Below are positions 1-6,896 of a DNA stretch of 12,378 nt, piece after piece (the first letter of the stretch is position 1; each line of letters opens with the position of its first letter). The notes beneath the pieces were generated by a model. The model had not been told where the DNA came from and ran no database searches. It worked only from the letters and a program-made list of their open reading frames with translations. The DNA comes from UBA4416 sp040376995 (GTDB lineage Bacteria > Bacteroidota > Bacteroidia > B-17B0 > Aurantibacillaceae), in the NCBI GenBank assembly GCA_040376995.1, contig JBEIPP010000096.1, positions 1-12,378 of the forward strand, read 5' to 3'. A program made the position numbers and the translations under genes.

Positions 1-66
1 AAAAAAGTGCCTGTTTTATTAAGTTTTCAACTCTCATTACGATTCCTAATGCATAATCTGGGTTAA
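1..66. mobile_element. Half copy of a short palindromic (MITE-like) element, cut by the window edge
   Basis: These 66 bases match the reverse complement of 11836-11901 without gaps at 63 of 66 positions. The copy ends in TTAA at 63-66, like the complete copy on the right. Position 1 falls close to the centre of the palindrome, so the other arm would lie outside the window. No coding sequence is present. It is called an element because the second copy clearly interrupts a gene. What family mobilises it cannot be told from this half alone. Confidence 0.7.
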
Positions 67-93
67 ATAAAATTTATAGTTTAGGAATTATTA

Positions 94-375
94 TTACTTC
101 TCAATTGCAAATTTCCTAGTAATAGCTTTATCATTAGCAACTTCCTCTTGATAAAATATATGCCAGCACTTAAGTTATTTAAATTAACCTCAATTTTATT
201 ACTACAAATATTTCCAAAAGCTACATTTTAAATAAACTGTTTGTCCAACTGAATTAAGAATATTGTCATCCATTTTTTAATACAACCTAAATTATTGAAT
301 AAGTGAAGCAAGATTAGGATAGAAATTTAAAGCAATAATGATAGAGTTTACATCTTTAAAAGAAGTAATAATTTT
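94..375 (-). pseudogene. Decayed type IX secretion C-terminal sorting domain
   Basis: Read on the minus strand, the region shows pieces of a type A Por secretion (T9SS) C-terminal domain, in the right order but in shifting frames. They are a stretch with ALNFYPNLASLIQ then stop (stop at 292-294), a stretch with ILNSVGQTVY (around 232-261), a stretch with NKIEVNLNNLSAGIYFIK (around 150-200), and EEVANDKAITRKFAIEK then stop at 94-96. FYPNPA, SVGQxVY and LxxLxxGIYFxK are hallmarks of this domain. In the family it directs proteins across the outer membrane through T9SS and is then cleaved. At least two frame changes separate the pieces, and no N-terminal passenger is visible before the tex stop codon at 471. 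It is a remnant rather than a gene. The stretch 376-470 shows nothing else that I recognise. Confidence 0.7.
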
Positions 376-470
376 GGAACTAATTTCACTTACAGGAAAC
401 TTAATGTAAATAAAACTGGTAAATAAAAAAATAGAATATTCTAAGTCTAATGTCTTTTATTAACTCCATT

Positions 471-2717
471 TTACTTCTTAAACTTCCCTTTTAAAGCTGC
501 TAAAGCCGACATCATATCATTGGGATCGTAGTTGGCTACTTCTTCTTTTTTAGGAACTGGTTTTTTATGTGCCGTTACGCCTTCACCTTTCATGGATAAA
601 GCAATGCGTTTACGTTTTACATCGCACTCGGTTACATTTACCCATACTTGCTGTCCTACTTTTACAATTAAGTTAGGGTCATCTACAAATGTATCGCTCA
701 ACTGAGAAATATGCACTAATCCATCTTGATGAACACCCACATCTACAAAGGCACCGAAATTGGTTACGTTAGTTACAATACCTGGTAAGCGCATACCTTC
801 TCTTAAATCTTCGATGCTATGCACATGCTCATCAAAACTAAATACTTCAAATGATTTACGAGGGTCGCGTCCTGGTTTTTCCAACTCACTCATAATATCT
901 TTTAAGGTTGGTAAACCAATCGCATCTGTTACATAAGATATTAAATTAATTTTTTTACGTAATTCTTTATCCTTAATTAAATCATCAATGCTGCAATTTA
1001 AATCGCTTGCCATTTTCTCTACAATATGGTAAGCCTCGGGATGCACCGCACTTTTATCTAATGGATGAATACCATCTCTAATACGCAAGAATCCTGAACA
1101 TTGTTCAAACACTTTATCACCCATACGATTTACTTTTAATAAATCTTTTCGAGATTTAAATGCACCGTGCTCATTACGATAATCTACAATATTTTTTGCT
1201 AAGCTTTCACCAATTCCTGATACATAAGATAGTAATTGTTTAGAAGCGGTATTTAACTCAACCCCTACTCCGTTTACACAACTCATTACTACATCATCTA
1301 ATTTATTTTTTAAAGCTACTTGGTCTACATCATGTTGATACTGACCAACACCAATTGATTTAGGATCTAACTTTACTAATTCTGCTAATGGATCAGCCAA
1401 ACGACGACCAATAGACACCGCACCACGAACTGTTAAATCATATTCAGGAAACTCTTCTCGAGCCACATCTGATGCTGAGTAAATAGAAGCACCTGCCTCG
1501 CTTACCATAATCACCGGAATTGTTTTTGGTAACACTTCAATGCTTCTAATAAATTGCTCCGTTTCACGAGAGGCTGTACCATTTCCAATAGCAATGGCTT
1601 CTAATTCATATTTAGCGCATAGAGCCATTACCACATGTTGCGAATCCATCACGCGGCGTTGTGGTTCATGCGGATAAATAACTGTTTCTTCTAATAATTT
1701 TCCTTGCGCATCTAAGGCTACTACTTTACAACCAGTTCTAAATCCTGGGTCAATAGCCAACATTGATTTTTGTCCTAATGGAGAGGCTAATAATAACTCT
1801 CGTAAATTATCAGCAAATACTTGTATCGCTTTTTCGTCGGCTGTTTGTTTAGTCATTAAACGCATTTCAGCTTCTATGCTTGGTTGCAATAAACGTTTGT
1901 AACCATCTTCAATTGCTAAAGCAATTTGCTCCGCACACTCATTACGAGAGGTGATGAATTGTTTTTTTAATTGTTGATGAGCTACTTCATCATCAATAAT
2001 AATATCTAAAATCAAAAAGTCTTCTTTCTCTCCACGGCGCATGGCTAACATACGGTGACTTGGACAAGACATTAAAGGTTCTTCCCACTCAAAATAATCT
2101 TCAAATTTTTGTCCATCCTCTTCCTTACCTCTAATCACTCTGGTTTTAATAATCGCCGATTTTTTGAATAGCGTTCTCATCCCTTCACGAGCAACTGCAT
2201 CTTCACTAATAATTTCGGCAATAATATCTCTAGCCCCAGCTAAAGCATCATTTGGATGTTCTACACCTAATTCTTTGTTTACAAATTGTAAAGCTTCAGG
2301 AAATAATTCTTTAGTTTGTTGCGCTAAAATTAATTGAGCTAACGGCTCTAATCCTTTTTCACGAGCTGCCGTAGCTTTTGTACGACGTTTAGGTTTATAT
2401 GGTAAATATAAATCTTCTAAGGTTGATAAAGTTTCTGCCGCTGTAATTTTATCCGATAACTCTTGAGTTAATTTACCTTGACCTTCAATAGATTTTAAGA
2501 TACTTTCGCGACGTTGTTCTAACTGACGTAAACGTTCAATTTCATTTTTAATTGTAATTACTTGAACTTCATCCAAACTTCCTGTTACCTCTTTACGGTA
2601 ACGAGAAATAAATGGCACGCTAGCACCCTCGTCTAATAATTCAACAGTTGATTTTACTTGTTTAGCATCGATGTTTAGTTCGGCTGCAATTTTAAAAAAT
2701 AAAGAAGCGTCAGTCAT
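471..2717 (-). CDS. tex: Tex-family S1 RNA-binding transcription accessory protein
   Basis: The 748-residue protein has the full Tex layout. It has an N-terminal helical region with FISRYRKEVTG (36-46), a central region with LYLPYKPKRRTKA (103-115), a YqgF/RNase H-like domain opening with AIDPGFRTG (321-329), and helix-hairpin-helix repeats around 480-550 (NGVGVELNTAS, VSGIGESLAKNIV). A C-terminal S1 domain follows (about 640-710, with VTNFGAFVDVGVHQDGLVHISQLS). Family members bind nucleic acid and interact with the transcription machinery in the cytoplasm; the precise role in this organism is not shown. The length is close to the family norm and no key motif is missing. The start ATG fits because MTDASLFFKIAAELN is a typical Tex beginning. 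It follows the SprT-like gene after a 279-bp gap that holds a hairpin and a promoter-like box, so it may have its own promoter. Confidence 0.97.
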   Translation of the reverse strand: MTDASLFFKIAAELNIDAKQVKSTVELLDEGASVPFISRYRKEVTGSLDEVQVITIKNEIERLRQLEQRRESILKSIEGQGKLTQELSDKITAAETLSTLEDLYLPYKPKRRTKATAAREKGLEPLAQLILAQQTKELFPEALQFVNKELGVEHPNDALAGARDIIAEIISEDAVAREGMRTLFKKSAIIKTRVIRGKEEDGQKFEDYFEWEEPLMSCPSHRMLAMRRGEKEDFLILDIIIDDEVAHQQLKKQFITSRNECAEQIALAIEDGYKRLLQPSIEAEMRLMTKQTADEKAIQVFADNLRELLLASPLGQKSMLAIDPGFRTGCKVVALDAQGKLLEETVIYPHEPQRRVMDSQHVVMALCAKYELEAIAIGNGTASRETEQFIRSIEVLPKTIPVIMVSEAGASIYSASDVAREEFPEYDLTVRGAVSIGRRLADPLAELVKLDPKSIGVGQYQHDVDQVALKNKLDDVVMSCVNGVGVELNTASKQLLSYVSGIGESLAKNIVDYRNEHGAFKSRKDLLKVNRMGDKVFEQCSGFLRIRDGIHPLDKSAVHPEAYHIVEKMASDLNCSIDDLIKDKELRKKINLISYVTDAIGLPTLKDIMSELEKPGRDPRKSFEVFSFDEHVHSIEDLREGMRLPGIVTNVTNFGAFVDVGVHQDGLVHISQLSDTFVDDPNLIVKVGQQVWVNVTECDVKRKRIALSMKGEGVTAHKKPVPKKEEVANYDPNDMMSALAALKGKFKK

Positions 2718-2745
2718 TTTATAATGTTTTAAATAGTCCTATAAA

Positions 2746-2753
2746 CAAATATA
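2746..2753 (-). promoter_or_regulatory. Possible promoter -7 box for tex
   Basis: On the minus strand the bases read TATATTTG, which fits the Bacteroidota primary sigma factor -7 consensus TAnnTTTG. It lies about 28 bases before the tex ATG, leaving a short leader. No convincing TTTG -33 box stands at the usual spacing, so this is a match to one element only. Confidence 0.35.
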
Positions 2754-2903
2754 AACCTATAAAACCTTTGATTTTATTGGATTTATCAACAGTTCGTAAA
2801 TTTAATTAGCTTATAAAACACTCACAATTAAAGACTTATAAAATCAAATGTTGAAAAAATAATTCAGAGTAATTTTACTACATATATTCGATAATTATGT
2901 CAG

Positions 2904-2946
2904 TTCGAGTAGAAAATTATACCTCTTCTAATTTTCGTATCGAGAA
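2904..2946. repeat. Imperfect inverted repeat (hairpin) between sprT-like gene and tex
   Basis: TTCGAGTAGAAAATTA (2904-2919) pairs with TAATTTTCGTATCGAGAA (2929-2946) across a nine-base loop. The paired parts are GAAAATTA/TAATTTTC and TCGA/TCGA, with a mismatched step between them. On the minus strand it lies about 50 bases after the SprT-like stop codon, but it has no clear T-run, so it is not a textbook intrinsic terminator. Its TTCGAG/CTCGAA arms resemble small dispersed palindromes I associate with Bacteroidota genomes; that resemblance is from memory. Confidence 0.5.
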
Positions 2947-2996
2947 GTTACTAGGTAAAAAGAATTACTAATGAGATTTACAATTAAGGGTTAAAA

Positions 2997-3644
2997 TTAT
3001 TGCCCTTTTTCAAAGACCTCTACTTCTGCCAAAGGGTTGAATAAATACACTGAACCTGTGCTAATTTCTTTGCAACGATAGCGTTTGCGAAGTTTCTCTC
3101 CTTTTTCAAAAACACGAGAGCCATTGTATAAAAAATGAGTACGATATGGTAAGTGTTCTAATAAAATTAGATGTCCATTAGTATCATGAGTATCATATAA
3201 TTTTAGAGTGCGCATTAAAGTAGCATCGCTACAACTAGCGGCTGCTGGATTTTGCAAATACTTACGCAAAGCATACAAAATATCTAATGGCAAATTATCC
3301 GTGCTTAAAAATGGAGTCATTAATATTCTAAAGGAATGTTTCCATTCTTCGCCATGCGGAGCTACGGTATTTCGATGCTTATTAAACGTATGTAAATGTG
3401 CTATTTCATGAACAAGTGTTATAAAAAAAGAATACTGATTTAAATTATGATTTATTGTAATAGTATGATTTAAGCCATCGCGAGGAGGCGTGTAATCGCC
3501 CAATTTAGTACTTCGCTCTTTGGTGATTTTTAATTTAAAATCAAATTCAATAATCCAAATAGCAATTTGAGGCACAGCAAACTCTGGGATATATTTTTTT
3601 AATATTTCCGAATTACGTTGTATTTGCTGTTCTCTTAACGACAT
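2997..3644 (-). CDS. SprT-like zinc metalloprotease-domain protein
   Basis: The 215-residue protein carries a SprT-like zinc protease core: LVHEIAHLHTF gives the HExxH motif (H79, E80, H83), and PHGEEWK a little further on supplies the probable third zinc ligand, H97. The strand before the helix (TITINHNLNQ) and the HGxxW motif are typical of SprT/Spartan-like domains. The C-terminal half has only a single cysteine near the end (YRCKEI), so the CxxC-type zinc ribbon of classical SprT is not visible. It has no signal peptide, so it is likely cytoplasmic. It lies 72 bases after gldB on the same strand and before tex, so it could be cotranscribed with gldB. Its substrate is not known. Spartan relatives cleave DNA-crosslinked proteins, but that should not be transferred to this protein without proof. 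Confidence 0.85.
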   Translation of the reverse strand: MSLREQQIQRNSEILKKYIPEFAVPQIAIWIIEFDFKLKITKERSTKLGDYTPPRDGLNHTITINHNLNQYSFFITLVHEIAHLHTFNKHRNTVAPHGEEWKHSFRILMTPFLSTDNLPLDILYALRKYLQNPAAASCSDATLMRTLKLYDTHDTNGHLILLEHLPYRTHFLYNGSRVFEKGEKLRKRYRCKEISTGSVYLFNPLAEVEVFEKGQ

Positions 3645-3662
3645 GAAATAAGATATAAAATA

Positions 3663-3702
3663 AAGAAGTAAGGATTTATATAAATCTAAAATCGTACTTC
3701 TT
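3663..3702. repeat. Nested inverted repeats in the gldB-sprT gap
   Basis: AAGAAGTA (3663-3670) and TACTTCTT (3695-3702) form an outer eight-base-pair stem. Between them lies a perfect 14-base palindrome, GATTTATATAAATC (3673-3686). On the minus strand the structure is followed by an A/T-rich stretch starting TATTTTAT, just before the SprT-like start codon. It could be a weak terminator or an RNA processing site after gldB. The low GC content makes strong termination doubtful. Confidence 0.4.
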
Positions 3703-3716
3703 AAATCGTCAATCCA

Positions 3717-4739
3717 TTAAGGTTTGTATTTTGATTTTGATAAAATTTTCTGAGCATCTTTTTCATTCATTAAATCTTCTAAAGTTACATTTTCATTATG
3801 TTCCATATAAGACTTAACAATTTGTCTACCTAACCACATCGCTACTCTTGGCGGACATTCTTTACTAATTGCTCTTGTAAATGGTCCATCACTTGTGAAT
3901 TCAGAAACTAATTTTAAATCATTATCATACAGCTTATTATCTTTTGCAAAAAATCCCCATACATTCTTTTCATACTTATCCAAGTATTGCATTTGCGCAG
4001 TTGTGTAACCCATTTTAATTGAATCTTGCACTTGAGGCATTAAGGCATCGCACACATAAAATATTTTACCATAAAAAATCATGTGATTTAACAAATTATT
4101 AACAGGATCTGTATTATCAAATTCTGTAATTACCCAACCACGCACAGCATCTGATAATACATGTTCTTTATTCATGGTGCGAGTTCTAAATTTTGGCAAC
4201 TGCATCATACTATAAAATGAATTATTATTACCTAAATACATATCTAAACCAATCCCTAAAGTAGAATCTACATAAACCACATTATATTGAAAGCCACTCA
4301 TAAATGTAACGAATTGTTTTGGTGTTTTTCGTTTAGGGAAAAATACTTTAAAGCGTTTAACAACTTCAGTCATATCATCTCCTATTAATTCCACATCATT
4401 ATCCGAATAAATCTTTACTAAATCGTTATAAGCCGTTTTTATATCTGAATTAGAAATAAATCTCAATAAGGTTTGAGAATATATAGAATCAATTTTACCT
4501 CCATTATTTACAATAGAAGAAACATAGCGTGTATAAAATGTAGAATATTTATTTTGATACTCTTTCATCTTTTGAGAGCTATTATCTTGAGTCAACAAAA
4601 AAACATCTTTATCTAATCGTTTAAACATAATAGGAGCAAGGTCAACTTTACTTGTATTAATATCTAGCTGACTATGCCCACAACTTGTTAAAAAGTTAAC
4701 AATTAAAACAACAGCAATAATTTTAAAAAGAATTTTCAT
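3717..4739 (-). CDS. gldB: Gliding motility lipoprotein GldB
   Basis: The 340-residue protein begins with a lipoprotein signal peptide: a charged MKILFK, a hydrophobic core, and the lipobox LTSC with the lipidated cysteine at residue 20. The mature part matches the GldB family: an early IMFKRLDKDVF segment, a central GFQYNVVYVDSTLGIGLDMYLG segment, and a C-terminal region with PPRVAMWLGRQIVKSYM. GldB is one of the Gld proteins needed for gliding in Flavobacterium and is found near the type IX secretion machinery, in the cell envelope. The gene is also present in Bacteroidota not known to glide, so motility is not proven. No gldC gene follows; the next gene is the SprT-like one. The start ATG is fixed by the signal peptide and by the divergent gene only 52 bases away. 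Confidence 0.93.
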   Translation of the reverse strand: MKILFKIIAVVLIVNFLTSCGHSQLDINTSKVDLAPIMFKRLDKDVFLLTQDNSSQKMKEYQNKYSTFYTRYVSSIVNNGGKIDSIYSQTLLRFISNSDIKTAYNDLVKIYSDNDVELIGDDMTEVVKRFKVFFPKRKTPKQFVTFMSGFQYNVVYVDSTLGIGLDMYLGNNNSFYSMMQLPKFRTRTMNKEHVLSDAVRGWVITEFDNTDPVNNLLNHMIFYGKIFYVCDALMPQVQDSIKMGYTTAQMQYLDKYEKNVWGFFAKDNKLYDNDLKLVSEFTSDGPFTRAISKECPPRVAMWLGRQIVKSYMEHNENVTLEDLMNEKDAQKILSKSKYKP

Positions 4740-4791
4740 ACCAAAAATTATATTAATTTTACCATGTTAAATTATACAAAAAACAAAATAC

Positions 4792-5652
4792 ATGAAAAAA
4801 ATTTTACTTATAGTTTCAAGCACATTATTGTTAGCTAATACTTTTGTAGCTCAAGATGATGCGGATAAAAAATTTCGTTTTGGATTAAGAATATCTCCTA
4901 CTCCAACATGGTTAAGAAGCACTGACACTAAATTAGTTGACAAAGGGAGCACTAAATTTGGATTTGGATTTGGTTTACAGATGGAATTTAGAATAAACTC
5001 TACTGCTTCTTTTGTAACTGGTATTGGCGGAGATTTTTTAGGAGGTAAGCAAACCTATAAAAATGGACAAGGTTACGTTTTAGATAAAGACAATCAATAT
5101 GTGGATTCAAAGGATTTTGATTTTAAAAAAGGAGCTGCTTTAATTTATGCTGCAAATTTGAATGATGGAAACAAACTTTATGAATTAAAAAGCAGAAGCG
5201 TAAAAGCAACTTATGTAACTATTCCTGTTTTATTAAAATTAATGACGAAAGATATCTCTGGATTTAAATACTTCGGTATGTTTGGTGGAAACATTGCTAT
5301 TCAAACTAAATTTAGAGCAACTGATGAAATTAACGAGTTAAAGTATGATGGCTCTAACTCATATATTTCAAATGGAAGCAGTACTATTACTGACATGAAA
5401 CCATCGGGAGATTTAGTTCCTATTAATGTTGGTTTAAATGTTGGCTTAGGTGCCGAGTATAATTTATCTGGTTCTACGTCATTCTTCTTAAGTATTAACT
5501 ATTTAAGAGGATTTATTAATCAATACCAAGGAACTTCTGATATTATGGTAGATAAAATTGCTGAGAATGTCAATAAAGCATCTGCTCCGGCAAAATCTAA
5601 GCAAAGTGCTTTATCTGATGGTATCCAAATTAATATTGGAATGTTATTCTAA
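4792..5652 (+). CDS. Outer-membrane beta-barrel protein (PorT-like)
   Basis: The 286-residue protein starts with a Sec signal peptide (MKKILLIVSSTLLLANTFVA, cleavage probably at about residue 20 or 21). It continues with alternating polar and aromatic strands such as FRFGLRISPTPTW, KFGFGFGLQMEFRI, FFLSINYLRGF and, at the end, IQINIGMLF. The terminal phenylalanine after a beta strand is the usual signal for outer-membrane insertion. This is the outer-membrane beta-barrel domain family common in Bacteroidota, often labelled PorT family. Nothing shows a specific ligand or whether it takes part in secretion. It is divergent from gldB, with a 52-bp gap that must hold both promoters, and is closed by a strong terminator. 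A specific function is not recognisable. Confidence 0.8.
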   Translation: MKKILLIVSSTLLLANTFVAQDDADKKFRFGLRISPTPTWLRSTDTKLVDKGSTKFGFGFGLQMEFRINSTASFVTGIGGDFLGGKQTYKNGQGYVLDKDNQYVDSKDFDFKKGAALIYAANLNDGNKLYELKSRSVKATYVTIPVLLKLMTKDISGFKYFGMFGGNIAIQTKFRATDEINELKYDGSNSYISNGSSTITDMKPSGDLVPINVGLNVGLGAEYNLSGSTSFFLSINYLRGFINQYQGTSDIMVDKIAENVNKASAPAKSKQSALSDGIQINIGMLF

Positions 5653-5671
5653 TAAGTAAAAACAATTCAAT

Positions 5672-5706
5672 AAAAATCCCAGTTAATCGCTGGGATTTTT
5701 TTATTT
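5672..5706 (+). terminator. Intrinsic terminator after the beta-barrel gene
   Basis: AAAAATCCCAG (5672-5682) pairs perfectly with CTGGGATTTTT (5690-5700) across the seven-base loop TTAATCG, and a T-rich run continues to about 5708. It starts 20 bases after the stop codon at 5652. The A-run on the left and T-run on the right make it near-symmetric, but no gene on the minus strand needs it. Confidence 0.9.
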
Positions 5707-5731
5707 TTATGCTACACTGTTACACATTATT

Positions 5732-6511
5732 ATGAAACATCAAGACATCATCAATCATATTGTTAGCTGGCTAAATCAATACTCTCAAAGCTCAAAAACA
5801 GAAGGGTTTGTAGTGGGTATTTCTGGCGGTATTGATTCTGCTTTAACATCCACCTTATGTGCCCTAACAGGCAAAAAAGTGATTTGTTTAAATATGCCTA
5901 TCAGACAGCATAAAACAGAATATGATAGAGGAAATGAACACATTGAATGGCTTAAGAAAAACTATTCTAATGTTTCAAGTGCCGAAGTAAATCTAACATC
6001 CATTTTTGAAGAAATGGAAAGTACCTACGATAAAAACATTCAAGATTTTTTAACGATGGCCAATACTAGAGCCAGATTAAGAATGACAACCTTATACGCC
6101 TATGCAGGTCATCATAAATTATTAGTAGCAGGCACAGGAAATAAAGTAGAAGATTTTGGGATTGGTTTTTACACAAAATATGGTGATGGTGGCGTTGATG
6201 TAAGTCCAATTGCTGATTTAATGAAGTCGCAAGTATATGCCTTAGCAGCAACTGTTGGGGTTACACCAAACATTTTAAATGCACGACCAACCGATGGTTT
6301 ATTTGCGGATGGCAGAACTGATGAAGACCAAATTGGAGCTACTTATGACGAATTGGAATGGGCGATGTTATACATTGAAAACAAAGAAAGCTATGAACTA
6401 AACAAACGTCAAAAAGTAGCAATGGACATTTACAAAATCAGAAACAGAGCTAATAAGCATAAAATGGATCCTATTCCAGTTTGCTTAATTCCTAAAGATT
6501 TTTTAATTTAA
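5732..6511 (+). CDS. nadE: Ammonia-dependent NAD+ synthetase
   Basis: The enzyme makes NAD+ from nicotinic acid adenine dinucleotide, ATP and ammonia, the last step of NAD synthesis, in the cytoplasm. The 259-residue protein has the PP-loop SGGIDSA (31-37) for ATP, the GTGNKVEDFGIGFYTKYGDGG-type region in the second half, and the following VDVSPIADLMKSQVYALA segment, all characteristic of NadE. There is no N-terminal nitrilase/glutaminase domain, so it is the short form that uses ammonia directly or from a partner. The length is normal for this type. The zinc-ribbon gene starts four bases after its stop codon, which suggests one transcript. A terminator upstream separates it from the beta-barrel gene, but I see no clear promoter box in the short gap. 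Confidence 0.95.
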   Translation: MKHQDIINHIVSWLNQYSQSSKTEGFVVGISGGIDSALTSTLCALTGKKVICLNMPIRQHKTEYDRGNEHIEWLKKNYSNVSSAEVNLTSIFEEMESTYDKNIQDFLTMANTRARLRMTTLYAYAGHHKLLVAGTGNKVEDFGIGFYTKYGDGGVDVSPIADLMKSQVYALAATVGVTPNILNARPTDGLFADGRTDEDQIGATYDELEWAMLYIENKESYELNKRQKVAMDIYKIRNRANKHKMDPIPVCLIPKDFLI

Positions 6512-6515
6512 TATT

Positions 6516-6875
6516 ATGGAAAAGAGAAAATGTTTAGAATGTGGAGAAGCGTTTAATGGAAGGGCTGACAAAAAATTCTGTAGTGATTTATGCCGAAATG
6601 CCTATAACAATAAATTAAACAGCGACCATGTTAACTATGTTAGAAACATTAATAATATTTTAAGAAAGAACAGACGAATAATAGAAGACCTTCTTCCTGA
6701 GGAAACCGCCAAAGTATCTCAACAAAAATTGATTGATAAAGGCTTTAACTTTAATTATTATACCAATATTACCACCACAAAAACAGGAAAAAACTATACC
6801 TTTTGTTACGAATTTGGCTATTTACCAATTGAAGGAAATTACTATCTTTTAGTAAAGAGAAAAGTTGAAGCTTAA
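6516..6875 (+). CDS. Small zinc-ribbon protein of unknown function
   Basis: The 119-residue protein opens with a compact zinc-binding site: C6 and C9 in KCLECG, then C22 and C26 in FCSDLCRNAYNNK, a CX2C-X12-CX3C pattern followed by basic and polar residues. This resembles DUF2116-type or treble-clef zinc ribbons that bind nucleic acid or proteins. The middle is helical and charged (NNILRKNRRIIEDLLPE). The end (NYTFCYEFGYLPIEGNYYLLVKRK) looks like a small beta sheet. Short proteins of this kind are common in Bacteroidota, but I know no tested function. It starts four bases after nadE on the same strand and is probably translationally coupled. It converges on the membrane protein gene, with only 21 bases between the stop codons and no clear terminator there. 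Confidence 0.8.
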   Translation: MEKRKCLECGEAFNGRADKKFCSDLCRNAYNNKLNSDHVNYVRNINNILRKNRRIIEDLLPEETAKVSQQKLIDKGFNFNYYTNITTTKTGKNYTFCYEFGYLPIEGNYYLLVKRKVEA

Positions 6876-6896
6876 AATACTATAAATTAAAAAGGT

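Noticed and set aside
432..443. TAGAATATTCTA before a T-run as a tex terminator
   Set aside because: The 12-base palindrome has no loop and only A/T-rich pairs; a folded hairpin would have about four base pairs, too weak to call.
3208..3411. A 67-residue plus-strand frame opposite the SprT-like gene
   Set aside because: It runs antisense to the zinc-site codons of the metalloprotease and shows no family signature.
6066..6251. A 61-residue frame opposite nadE
   Set aside because: It is antisense to conserved NadE motifs, has biased composition, and shows no domain.
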